Source of the DNA: Gibbula magus
Taxonomy: Eukaryota; Mollusca; Gastropoda; Trochida; Trochidae
DNA length: 64,000 nt
Reading direction: 5' to 3'
Assembly: GCA_936450465.1 (NCBI GenBank)
Contig: OW388297.1
Span: 55,420,989-55,484,988 of the forward strand
Positions within the stretch are counted from its first letter, which is position 1, and the number at the start of each line of letters is the position of its first letter. The position numbers and the translations under genes were made by a program. The notes under the pieces were generated by a model. That model did no database searches, was not told the origin of the DNA, and saw nothing but the letters and a program-made list of their open reading frames with translations. Shown here one piece after another: positions 51,246 to 62,817 of this stretch.

Positions 51246-53427
51246 TTACAATAATTTCCGTGTTTTTCGGCCAAATTGGCTATGCGACTCTCTGTAAGAG
51301 TGAATATAGAAAAAAAAAGTAAGACAGATAGAGGGAATCCGAAATAAACATTCGCGAGAACACAAGGTAATAAACATCTCAGCCAAGTTTGGTCCTGAAA
51401 TATGCAGTTTGAAGAAAGTTATTAGCCTCGCTGTGAAGACATGTAGATTGTTCTCTTCTTTGACTTAGAATAATTTCCGTGTTTTTCGGCCAAATTGGCT
51501 ATGCGACTCTCTGTAAGAGTGAATATAGAATAAAAAGTAAGACAGATAGAGGAAATCCGAAATAACCATTCGCGAGAACACAAGGTAATAAACATCTCAG
51601 CCAAGTTTGTTCCTGAAATATGCAGTTTGAAGAAAGTTATTAGCCTCGCTGTCAAGACATGTAGTTTGTTCTCTTCTTTGACTTAGAATAATTTCCGTGT
51701 TTTTCGGCCAAATTGGCTATGCGACTCTCTGTAAGAGTGAATATAGAATAAAAAGTAAGACAGATAGAGGAAATCCGAAATAACCATTCGCGAGAACACA
51801 AGGTAATAAACATCTCAGCCAAGTTTGGTCCTGAAATATGCAGTTTGAAGAAAGTTATGAGCCTCGCTGTCAAGACATGTAGTTTGTTCTCTTCTTTGAC
51901 TTAGAATAATTTAGGTGTTTTTCGGCCAAATTGGCTATGCGACTCTCTGTAAGAGTGAATATAGAAAAAAAAAGTAAGACAGATAGAGGGAATCCGAAAT
52001 AAACATTCGCGAGAACACAAGGTAATAAACATCTCAGCCAAGTTTGGTCCTGAAATATGCAGTTTGAAGAAAGTTATTAGCCTCGCTGTCAAGACATGTA
52101 GTTTGTTCTCTTCTTTGACTTAGAATAATTTCCGTGTTTTTCGGCCAAATTGGCTATGCGACTCTCTGTAAGAGTGAATATAGAATAAAAAGTAAGACAG
52201 ATAGAGGAAATCCGAAATAACCATTCGCGAGAACACAAGGTAATAAACATCTCAGCCAAGTTTGGTCCTGAAATATGCAGTTTGAAGAAAGTTATGAGCC
52301 TCGCTGTCAAGACATGTAGTTTGTTCTCTTCTTTGACTTAGAATAATTTAGGTGTTTTTCGGCCAAATTGGCTATGCGACTCTCTGTAAGAGTGAATATA
52401 GAATAAAAAGTAAGACAGATAGAGGAAATCCGAAATAACAATTCGTTAGAACACAATGTAATGAACATCTCAGCAGAGTTTGGTCCTGAAATATGCAGTT
52501 TGAAGAAAGTTATGAGCCTCGCTGTCAAGACATGTAGTTTGTTCTCTTCTTTGACTTAGAATAATATCCGTGTTTTTCGGCCAAATTGGCTATGCGACTC
52601 TCTGTAAGAGTGAATATAGAATAAAAAGTAAGACAGATAGAGGAAATCCGAAATAACCATTCGCGAGAACACAAGGTAATGAACATCTCAGCCAAGTTTG
52701 GTCCTGAAATATGCAGTTTGAAGAAAGTTATTAGCCTCGCAGCCAAGAAATGTAGTTTGTGGTCTTCTTTGACTTAGAAACATTTCTGTGATTTTTGGCC
52801 AAATTGGCTATGCAACTGTCTGTAAGAGTGAATATAGATTAAAAAGTAAGACAAATAGAGGAAATCCGAAATAAAAATTCGCTAGAACACAAGGTAATGA
52901 ACATCTCAGCAGAGTTTGGTCCTGAAATATGCAGTTTGAAGAAAGTTATTAGCCTCGCTGTCAAGACATGTAGTTTGTTCTCTTCTTTGACTTAGAATAA
53001 TTTCCGTGTTTTTCGGCCAAATTGGCTATGCGACTCTCTGTAAGAGTGAATATAGATTAAAAAGTAAGACAGATAGAGGAAATCCGAAATAACCATTCGC
53101 GAGAACACAAGGTAATAAACATCTCAGCCATGTTTGGTCCTGAAATATGCATTTTGAAGAAAGTTATTTGCCTCGCTGCCAAGAAATGTAGTATGTGGTC
53201 TTCTTTGACTTAGAAACATTTCTGTGATTTTTGGCCAAATTGGCTATGCAACTGTTTGTAAGAGTGTTAATAGATTAAAAAGTAAGACAGATAGAGAAAA
53301 TCCGAAATAACCATTTGATAGAACACAAGGTAATGAACATCTCAGCAGAGTTTGGTCCTGAAATATGCAGTTTGAAGAAAGTTATGAGCCTCGCTGTCAC
53401 GACATGTAGTTTGTTCTCTTCTTTGAC
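51246..53427. repeat. Ten monomers continuing the right-type domain
   Basis: The block begins like the units before it (marker, two AATAATTTCC, AATAATTTAGGTG with A9), then departs. A monomer at 52,338 combines an AATAATTTAGGTG head with a CAATTCGTTAG/CAGCAGAG second half, an apparent recombinant. Others have AATAATATCCG (52,556) and an ACATTTCTG head (52,774, 53,210). Near 52,737 the normally constant GCCTCGCTG reads GCCTCGCAG. Confidence 0.82.
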
Positions 53428-56400
53428 TTAGAATAATTTCCGTGTTTTTCGGCCAAATTGGCTATGCGACTCTCTGTAAGAGTGAATATAGAAAAAAACA
53501 AGTAAGACAGATAGAGGGAATCCGAAATAAACATTCGCGAGAACACAAGGTAATAAACATCTCAGCCAAGTTTGGTCCTGAAATATGCAGTTTGAAGAAA
53601 GTTATTAGCCTCGCTGTCAAGACATGTAGTTTGTTCTCTTCTTTGACTTAAAATAATTTACGTGTTTTTCGGCCGAATTGGCCTTGCGACTCTCTGTAAG
53701 AGTGAATAAAGATTAAAACGTAAGACAGATAGAGGAAATCCAAAATAACCATTCGATAGAAAACAAGGTAATGAACATATCAACCAAGTTTGGTCCTGAA
53801 ATATGCAGTTTGAAGAAAGTTATGAGCCTCGCTGTCACGACATGTAGTTTGTTCTCTTCTTTGTCTTAGAATAATTTCCGTGTTTTTCGGCCAAATTGGC
53901 TATGCGACTCTCTGTAAGATTGAATATAGAATAAAAAGTAAGACAGATAGAGGAAATCCGAAATAACAATTCGTTAGAACACAAGGTAATGAACATCTCA
54001 GCAGAGTTTGGTCCTGAAATATGCAGTTTGAAGAAAGTTATGAGCCTCGCTGTCACGACATGTAGTTTGTTCTCTTCTTTGACTTAGAATAATTTCCGTG
54101 TTTTTCGGCCAAATTGGCTATGCGACTCTCTGTAAGAGTGAATATAGAAAAAAAAAAGTAAGACAGATAGAGGGAATCCGAAATAAACATTCGCGAGAAC
54201 ACAAGGTAATAAACATCTCAGCCAAGTTTGGTCCTGAAATATGCAGTTTGAAGAAAGTTATTAGCCTCGCTGTCAAGACATGTAGTTTGTTCTCTTCTTT
54301 GACTTAGAAAAACTTCTGTGATTTTTGGCCAAATTGGCTATGCAACTGTTTGTAAGAGTGTTAATAGATTAAAAAGTAAGACAGATAGAGAAAATCCGAA
54401 ATAACCATTTGATAGAACACAAGGTAATGAACATCTCAGCAGAGTTTGGTCCTGAAATATGCAGTTTGAAGAAAGTTATGAGCCTCGCTGTCACGACATG
54501 TAGTTTGTTCTCTTCTTTGACTTAGAATAATTTCCGTGTTTTTCGGCCAAATTGGCTATGCGACTCTCTGTAAGAGTGAATATAGAAAAAAACAAGTAAG
54601 ACAGATAGAGGGAATCCGAAATAAACATTCGCGAGAACACAAGGTAATAAACATCTCAGCCAAGTTTGGTCCTGAAATATGCAGTTTGAAGAAAGTTATT
54701 AGCCTCGCTGTCAAGACATGTAGTTTGTTCTCTTCTTTGACTTAAAATAATTTACGTGTTTTTCGGCCGAATTGGCCTTGCGACTCTCTGTAAGAGTGAA
54801 TAAAGATTAAAACGTAAGACAGATAGAGGAAATCCAAAATAACCATTCGATAGAAAACAAGGTAATGAACATATCAACCAAGTTTGGTCCTGAAATATGC
54901 AGTTTGAAGAAAGTTATGAGCCTCGCTGTCACGACATGTAGTTTGTTCTCTTCTTTGTCTTAGAATAATTTCCGTGTTTTTCGGCCAAATTGGCTATGCG
55001 ACTCTCTGTAAGATTGAATATAGAATAAAAAGTAAGACAGATAGAGGAAATCCGAAATAACAATTCGTTAGAACACAAGGTAATGAACATCTCAGCAGAG
55101 TTTGGTCCTGAAATATGCAGTTTGAAGAAAGTTATGAGCCTCGCTGTCACGACATGTAGTTTGTTCTCTTCTTTGACTTACAATAATTTCCGTGTTTTTC
55201 GGCCAAATTGGCTATGCGACTCTCTGTAAGAGTGAATATAGAAAAAAAAAGTAAGACAGATAGATAGAATCCGAAATAAACATTCGCGAGAACACAAGGT
55301 AATAAACATCTCAGCCAAGTTTGGTCCTGAAATATGCAGTTTGAAGAAAGTTATTAGCCTCGCTGTCAAGACATGTAGTTTGTTCTCTTCTTTGACTTAG
55401 AATAATTTCCGTGTTTTTCGGCCAAATTGGCTATGCGACTCTCTGTAAGAGTGAATATAGAAAAAAACAAGTAAGACAGATAGAGGGAATCCGAAATAAA
55501 CATTCGCGAGAACACAAGGTAATAAACATCTCAGCCAAGTTTGGTCCTGAAATATGCAGTTTGAAGAAAGTTATTAGCCTCGCTGTCAAGACATGTAGTT
55601 TGTTCTCTTCTTTGACTTAAAATAATTTACGTGTTTTTCGGCCGAATTGGCCTTGCGACTCTCTGTAAGAGTGAATAAAGATTAAAACGTAAGACAGATA
55701 GAGGAAATCCAAAATAACCATTCGATAGAAAACAAGGTAATGAACATATCAACCAAGTTTGGTCCTGAAATATGCAGTTTGAAGAAAGTTATGAGCCTCG
55801 CTGTCACGACATGTAGTTTGTTCTCTTCTTTGTCTTAGAATAATTTCCGTGTTTTTCGGCCAAATTGGCTATGCGACTCTCTGTAAGATTGAATATAGAA
55901 TAAAAAGTAAGACAGATAGAGGAAATCCGAAATAACAATTCGTTAGAACACAAGGTAATGAACATCTCAGCAGAGTTTGGTCCTGAAATATGCAGTTTGA
56001 AGAAAGTTATGAGCCTCGCTGTCACGACATGTAGTTTGTTCTCTTCTTTGACTTACAATAATTTCCGTGTTTTTCGGCCAAATTGGCTATGCGACTCTCT
56101 GTAAGAGTGAATATAGAAAAAAAAAAGTAAGACAGATAGATAGAATCCGAAATAAACATTCGCGAGAACACAAGGTAATAAACATCTCAGCCAAGTTTGG
56201 TCCTGAAATATGCAGTTTGAAGAAAGTTATTAGCCTCGCTGTCAAGACATGTAGTTTGTTCTCTTCTTTGACTTAGAATAATTTCCGTGTTTTTCGGCCA
56301 AATTGGCTATGCGACTCTCTGTAAGAGTGAATATAGAAAAAAAAAAGTAAGACAGATAGAGGGAATCCGAAAAAAACATTCGCGAGAACACAAGGTAATA

Positions 56401-56928
56401 AACATCTCAGCCAAGTTTGGTCCTGAAATATGCAGTTTGAAGAAAGTTATTAGCCTCGCTGTCAAGACATGTAGTTTGTTCTCTTCTTTGACTTAGAAAA
56501 ACTTCTGTGATTTTTGGCCAAATTGGCTATGCGACTCTCTGTAAGAGTGAATATAGATTAAAAAGTAAGACAGATAGAGAAAATCCGAAATAACAATTCG
56601 CTAGAACACAAGGTAATGAACATCTCAGCAGAGTTTGGTCCTGAAATATGCAGTTTGAAGAAAGTTATGAGCCTCGCTGTCACGACATGTAGTTTGTTCT
56701 CTTCTTTGTCTTAGAATAATTTCCGTGTTTTTCGGCCAAATTGGCTATGCGACTCTCTGTAAGATTGAATATAGAATAAAAAGTAAGACAGATAGAGGAA
56801 ATCCGAAATAACAATTCGTTAGAACACAAGGTAATGAACATCTCAGCAGAGTTTGGTCCTGAAATATGCAGTTTGAAGAAAGTTATGAGCCTCGCTGTCA
56901 CGACATGTAGTTTGTTCTCTTCTTTGAC
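53428..56928. repeat. Pentamer then tetramer repeats (1,094, 875, 876 bp)
   Basis: A monomer with an A-run interrupted by C (A7CA2) occurs at 53,428, 54,522 and 55,397. Each is followed by a monomer with TTAAAATAATTTACG, GGCCGAATTGGCC and CATATCAACC, and then one with TTTGTCTTAG and GTAAGATTGA. The first spacing is five monomers (1,094 bp), the second four (875 bp). A further four-monomer step (876 bp) reaches 56,929. GATAGATAGAATCC is private to 55,178 and 56,053. Confidence 0.92.
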
Positions 56929-59900
56929 TTACAATAATTTCCGTGTTTTTCGGCCAAATTGGCTATGCGACTCTCTGTAAGAGTGAATATAGAAAAAAAA
57001 AGTAAGACAGATAGAGGGAATCCGAAATAACCATTCGCGAGAACACAAGGTAATAAACATCTCAGCCAAGTTTGGTCCTGAAATATGCAGTTTGAAGAAA
57101 GTTATTAGCCTCGCTGTCAAGACATGTAGTTTGTTCTCTTCTTTGACTTAGAAACATTTCTGTGATTTTTTGCCAAATTGGCTATGCAACTTTCGTTAAG
57201 AGTGAATATAGATTAAAAAGTAAGACAAATAGAGGAAATCCGAAATAACCATTCGCTAGAACACAAGGTAATGAACATCTCAGCCAAGTTTGGTCCTGAA
57301 ATATGCAGTTTGAAGAAAGTTATTAGCCTCGCTGTCAAGACATGTAGTTTGTTCTCTTCTTTGACTTAGAATAATTTCCGTGTTTTTCGGCCAAATTGGC
57401 TATGCGACTCTCTGTAAGAGTGAATATAGAATAAAAAGTAAGACAGATAGAGGAAATCCGAAATAACCATTCGCGAGACCACAAGGTAATAAACATCTCA
57501 GCCAAGTTTGGTCCTGAAATATGCAGTTTGAAGAAAGTTATGAGCCTCGCTGTCAAGACATGTAGTTTGTTCTCTTCTTTGACTTAGAATAATTTAGGTG
57601 TTTTTCGGCCAAATTGGCTATGCGACTCTCTGTAAGAGTGAATATAGAATAAAAAGTAAGACAGATAGAGGAAATCCGAAATAACCATTCGCGAGAACAC
57701 AAGGTAATAAACATCTCAGCCAAGTTTGGTCCTGAAATATGCAGTTTGAAGAAAGTTATTAGCCTCGCTGTCAAGACATGTAGTTTGTTCTCTTCTTTGA
57801 CTTAGAATAATTTCCGTGTTTTTCGGCCAAATTGGCTATGCGACTCTCTGTAAGAGTGAATATAGAATAAAAAGTAAGACAGATAGAGGAAATCCGAAAT
57901 AACCATTCGCGAGAACACAAGGTAATAAACATCTCAGCCAAGTTTGGTCCTGAAATATGCAGTTTGAAGAAAGTTATTAGCCTCGCTGTCAAGACTTGTT
58001 GTTTGTGGTCTTCTTTGACTTAGAAACATTTCTGTGATTTTGGGCCAAATTGGCTATGCAACTGTCTGTAAGAGTGAATATAGAATAAAAAGTAAGACAG
58101 ATAGAGGACATCCGAAATAACCATTCGCGAGAAAACAAGGTAATAAACATCTCAGCCAAGTTTGGTCCTGAAATATGCAGTTTGAAGAAAGTTATGAGCC
58201 TCGCTGTCAAGACTTGTTGTTTGTGGTCTTCTTTGACTTAGAAACATTTCTGTGATTTTGGGCCAAATTGGCTATGCAACTGTCTGTAAGAGTGAATATA
58301 GAATAAAAAGTAAGACAGATAGAGGAAATCCGAAATAACAATTCGTTAGAACACAAGGTAATGAACATCTCAGCAGAGTTTGGTCCTGAAATATGCAGTT
58401 TGAAGAAAGTTATGAGCCTCGCTGTCACGACATGTAGTTTGTTCTCTTCTTTGACTTACAATAATTTCCGTGTTTTTCGGCCAAATTGGCTATGCGACTC
58501 TCTGTAAGAGTGAATATAGAAAAAAAAAGTAAGACAGATAGAGGGAATCCGAAATAAACATTCGCGAGAACACAAGGTAATGAACATCTCAGCCAAGTTT
58601 GGTCTTGAAATATGCAGTTTGAAGAAGGTTATGAGCCTCGCTGTCACGACATGTAGTTTGTTCTCTTCTTTGACATAGAAAAACTTCTGTGATTTTTGGC
58701 CAAATTGGCTATGCGACTCTCTGTAAGAGTGAATATAGATTAAAAAGTAAGACAGATAGAGGAAATCCGAAATAACAATTCGCTAGAACATAAGGTAATG
58801 AACATCTCAGCAGAGTTTGGTCCTGAAATATGCAGTTTGAAGAAAGTTATGAGCCTCGCTGTCACGACATGTAGTTTGTTCTCTTCTTTGACTTACAATA
58901 ATTTCCGTGTTTTTCGGCCAAATTGGCTATGCGACTCTCTGTAAGATTGAATATAGAATAAAAAGTAAGACAGATAGAGGAAATCCGAAATAACCATTCG
59001 ATAGAACACAAGGTAATGAACATCTCAGCCAAGTTTGGTCCTGAAATATGCAGTTTGAAGAAAGGTATTAGCCTCGCTGTCACGACATATAGTTTGTGGT
59101 CTTCTTTGACTTAGAATAATTTCCGTGTTTTTCGGCCAAAGTGGCTATGCGACTCTCTGTAAGAGTGAATATAGATTAAAAAGTAAGACAGATAGAGGAA
59201 ATCCGAAATAACCATTCGATAGAACACAAGGTAATGAACATCTCAGCCAAGTTTGGTCCTGAAATATGCAGTTTGAAGAAAGGTATTAGCCTCGCTGTCA
59301 CGACATATAGTTTGTGGTCTTCTTTGACTTAGAATAATTTCCGTGTTTTTCGGCCAAAGTGGCTATGCGACTCTCTGTAAGAGTGAATATAGATTAAAAA
59401 GTAAGACAGATAGAGGAAATCCGAAATAACCATTCGATAGAACACAAGGTAATGAACATCTCAGCCAAGTTTGGTCCTGAAATATGCAGTTTGAAGAAAG
59501 TTATGAGCCTCGCTGTCACGACATGTAGTTTGTGGTCTTCTTTGACTTAGAATAATTTATGTGTTTTTCGGCCAAATTGGCTATGCGACTCTCTGTAAGA
59601 GTGAATATAGATTAAAAAGTAAGACAGATAGGGGAAATCCGAAATAACCATTCGATAGAACACAAGGTAATGAACATCTCAGCCAAGTTTGGTCCTGAAA
59701 TATGCAGTTTGAAGAAAGTTATGAGCCTCGCTGTCACGACATGTAGTTTGTGGTCTTCTTTGACTTAGAATAATTTCCGTGTTTTTCGGCCAAATTGGCT
59801 ATGCGACTCTCTGTAAGAGTGAATATAGAAAAAAAAAGTAAGACAGATAGAGGGAATCCGAAATAAACATTCGCGGGAACACAAGGTAATAAACATCTCA

Positions 59901-60637
59901 GCCAAGTTTGGTCCTGAAATATGCAGTTTGAAGAAAGTTATTAGCCTCGCTGTCAAGACATGTAGTTTGTTCTCTTCTTTGACTTAGAATAATTTCCGTG
60001 TTTTTCGGCCAAATTGGCTATGCGACTCTCTGTAAGAGTGAATATAGAATAAAAAGTAAGACAGATAGAGGAAATCCGAAATAACCATTCGCGAGAACAC
60101 AAGGTAATAAACATCTCAGCCAAGTTTGGTCCTGAAATATGCAGTTTGAAGAAAGTTATTAGCCTCGCTGTCAAGACATGTAGTTTCTTCTCTTCTTTGA
60201 CTTAGAATAATTTCCGTGTTTTTCGGCCAAATTGGCTATGCGACTCTCTGTAAGAGTGAATATAGAATAAAAAGTAAGACAGATAGAGGAAATCCGAAAT
60301 AACCATTCGCGAGAACACAAGGTAATAAACATCTCAGCCAAGTTTGGTCCTGAAATATGCAGTTTGAAGACAGTTATTAGCCTCGCTGTCAAGACTTGTT
60401 GTTTGTGGTCTTCTTTGACTTAGAAACATTTCTGTGATTTTGGGCCAAATTGGCTATGCAACTGTCTGTAAGAGTGAATATAGAATAAAAAGTAAGACAG
60501 ATAGAGGACATCCGAAATAACAATTCGTTAGAACACAAGGTAATGAACATCTCAGCAGAGTTTGGTCCTGAAATATGCAGTTTGAAGAAAGTTATGAGCC
60601 TCGCTGTCACGACATGTAGTTTGTTCTCTTCTTTGAC
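56929..60637. repeat. Mixed monomers, mostly single-monomer repeats
   Basis: Seventeen monomers. The one at 57,148 is a left-type monomer (TTTTTTGCC with a TCGTTAAG word) otherwise not seen since about 17.9 kb. Those at 58,020, 58,238 and 60,420 share GACTTGTTGTTTG just upstream and GATTTTGGGCC. From 59,111 on, several carry GAAAGGTATTAG, ACATATAG and CCAAAGTGGC, and these take over at the right edge. Confidence 0.82.
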
Positions 60638-62817
60638 TTACAATAATTTCCGTGTTTTTCGGCCAAATTGGCTATGCGACTCTCTGTAAGAGTGAATATA
60701 GAAAAAAAAGTAAGACAGATAGAGGGAATCCGAAATAAACATTCGCGAGAACACAAGGTAATAAACATCTCAGCCAAGTTTGGTCCTGAAATATGCAGTT
60801 TGAAGAAAGTTATGAGCCTCGCTGTCACGACATGTAGTTTGTTCTCTTCTTTGACTTAGAATAATTTCCGTGTTTTTCGGCCAAATAGGCTATGCGACTC
60901 TCTGTAAGAGTGAATATAGATTAAAAAGTAAGACAGATAGAGGAAATCCGAAATAACCATTTGATAGAACACAAGGTAATGAACATCTCAGCCAAGTTTG
61001 GTCCTGAAATATGCAGTTTGAAGAAAGGTATTAGCCTCGCTGTCACGACATATAGTTTGTGGTCTTCTTTGACTTAGAATAATTTCCGTGTTTTTCGGCC
61101 AAAGTGGCTATGCGACTCTCTGTAAGAGTGAATATAGATTAAAAAGTAAGACAGATAGAGGAAATCCGAAATAACCATTCGATAGAACACAAGGTAATGA
61201 ACATCTCAGCCAAGTTTGGTCCTGAAATATGCAGTTTGAAGAAAGGTATTAGCCTCGCTGTCACGACATATAGTTTGTGGTCTTCTTTGACTTAAATTAA
61301 TTTCCGTGTTTTTCGGCCAAAGTGGCTATGCGACTCTCTGTAAGAGTGAATATAGATTAAAAAGTAAGACAGATACAGGAAATCCGAAATAACCATTCGA
61401 TAGAACACAAGGTAATGAACATCTCAGCCAAGTTTGGTCCTGAAATATGCAGTTTGAAGAAAGTTATGAGCCTCGCTGTCACGACATATAGTTTGTGGTC
61501 TTCTTTGACTTAGAATAATTTCCGTGTTTTTCGGCCAAAGTGGCTATGCGACTCTCTGTAAGAGTGAATATAGATTAAAAAGTAAGACAGATAGAGGACA
61601 TCCGAAATAACAATTCGTTAGAACACAAGGTAATGAACATCTCAGCAGAGTTTGGTCCTGAAATATGCAGTTTGAAGAAAGTTATGAGCCTCGCTGTCAC
61701 GACATGTAGTTTGTTCTCTTCTTTGACTTACAATAATTTCCGTGTTTTTCGGCCAAATTGGCTATGCGACTCTCTGTAAGAGTGAATATAGAAAAAAAAG
61801 TAAGACAGATAGAGGGAATCCGAAATAAACATTCGCGAGAACACAAGGTAATAAACATCTCAGCCAAGTTTGGTCCTGAAATATGCAGTTTGAAGAAAGT
61901 TATGAGCCTCGCTGTCACGACATGTAGTTTGTTCTCTTCTTTGACTTAGAATAATTTCCGTGTTTTTCGGCCAAATAGGCTATGCGACTCTCTGTAAGAG
62001 TGAATATAGATTAAAAAGTAAGACAGATAGAGGAAATCCGAAATAACCATTTGATAGAACACAAGGTAATGAACATCTCAGCCAAGTTTGGTCCTGAAAT
62101 ATGCAGTTTGAAGAAAGGTATTAGCCTCGCTGTCACGACATATAGTTTGTGGTCTTCTTTGACTTAGAATAATTTACGTGTTTTTCGGCCAAAGTGGCTA
62201 TGCGACTCTCTGTAAGAGTGAATATAGATTAAAAAGTAAGACAGATAGAGGAAATCCGAAATAACCATTCGATAGAACACAAGGTAATGAACATCTCAGC
62301 CAAGTTTGGTCCTGAAATATGCAGTTTGAAGAAAGGTATTAGCCTCGCTGTCACGACATATAGTTTGTGGTCTTCTTTGACTTAAATTAATTTCCGTGTT
62401 TTTCGGCCAAAGTGGCTATGCGACTCTCTGTAAGAGTGAATATAGATTAAAAAGTAAGACAGATACAGGAAATCCGAAATAACCATTCGATAGAACACAA
62501 GGTAATGAACATCTCAGCCAAGTTTGGTCCTGAAATATGCAGTTTGAAGAAAGTTATGAGCCTCGCTGTCACGACATATAGTTTGTGGTCTTCTTTGACT
62601 TAGAATAATTTACGTGTTTTTCGGCCAAATTGGCTATGCGACTCTCTGTAAGAGTGAATATAGATTAAAAAGTAAGACAGATAGAGGAAATCCGAAATAA
62701 CCATTCGATAGAACACAAGGTAATGAACATCTCAGCCAAGTTTGGTCCTGAAATATGCAGTTTGAAGAAAGGTATTAGCCTCGCTGTCACGACATATAGT
62801 TTGTGGTCTTCTTTGAC
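60638..62817. repeat. Pentameric higher-order repeat, two 1,090-bp copies
   Basis: The order is A8 marker monomer, CCAAATAGGC monomer, and three monomers with CCAAAGTGGC or a close relative; the second of these three has CTTAAATTAATTTCC. The span is 60,638-61,727 and 61,728-62,817. Both copies share GATACAGG (near 61,374 and 62,464). The copies differ by TTTCCGTG against TTTACGTG and by AAGTGG against AATTGG in the last monomer. Confidence 0.92.
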
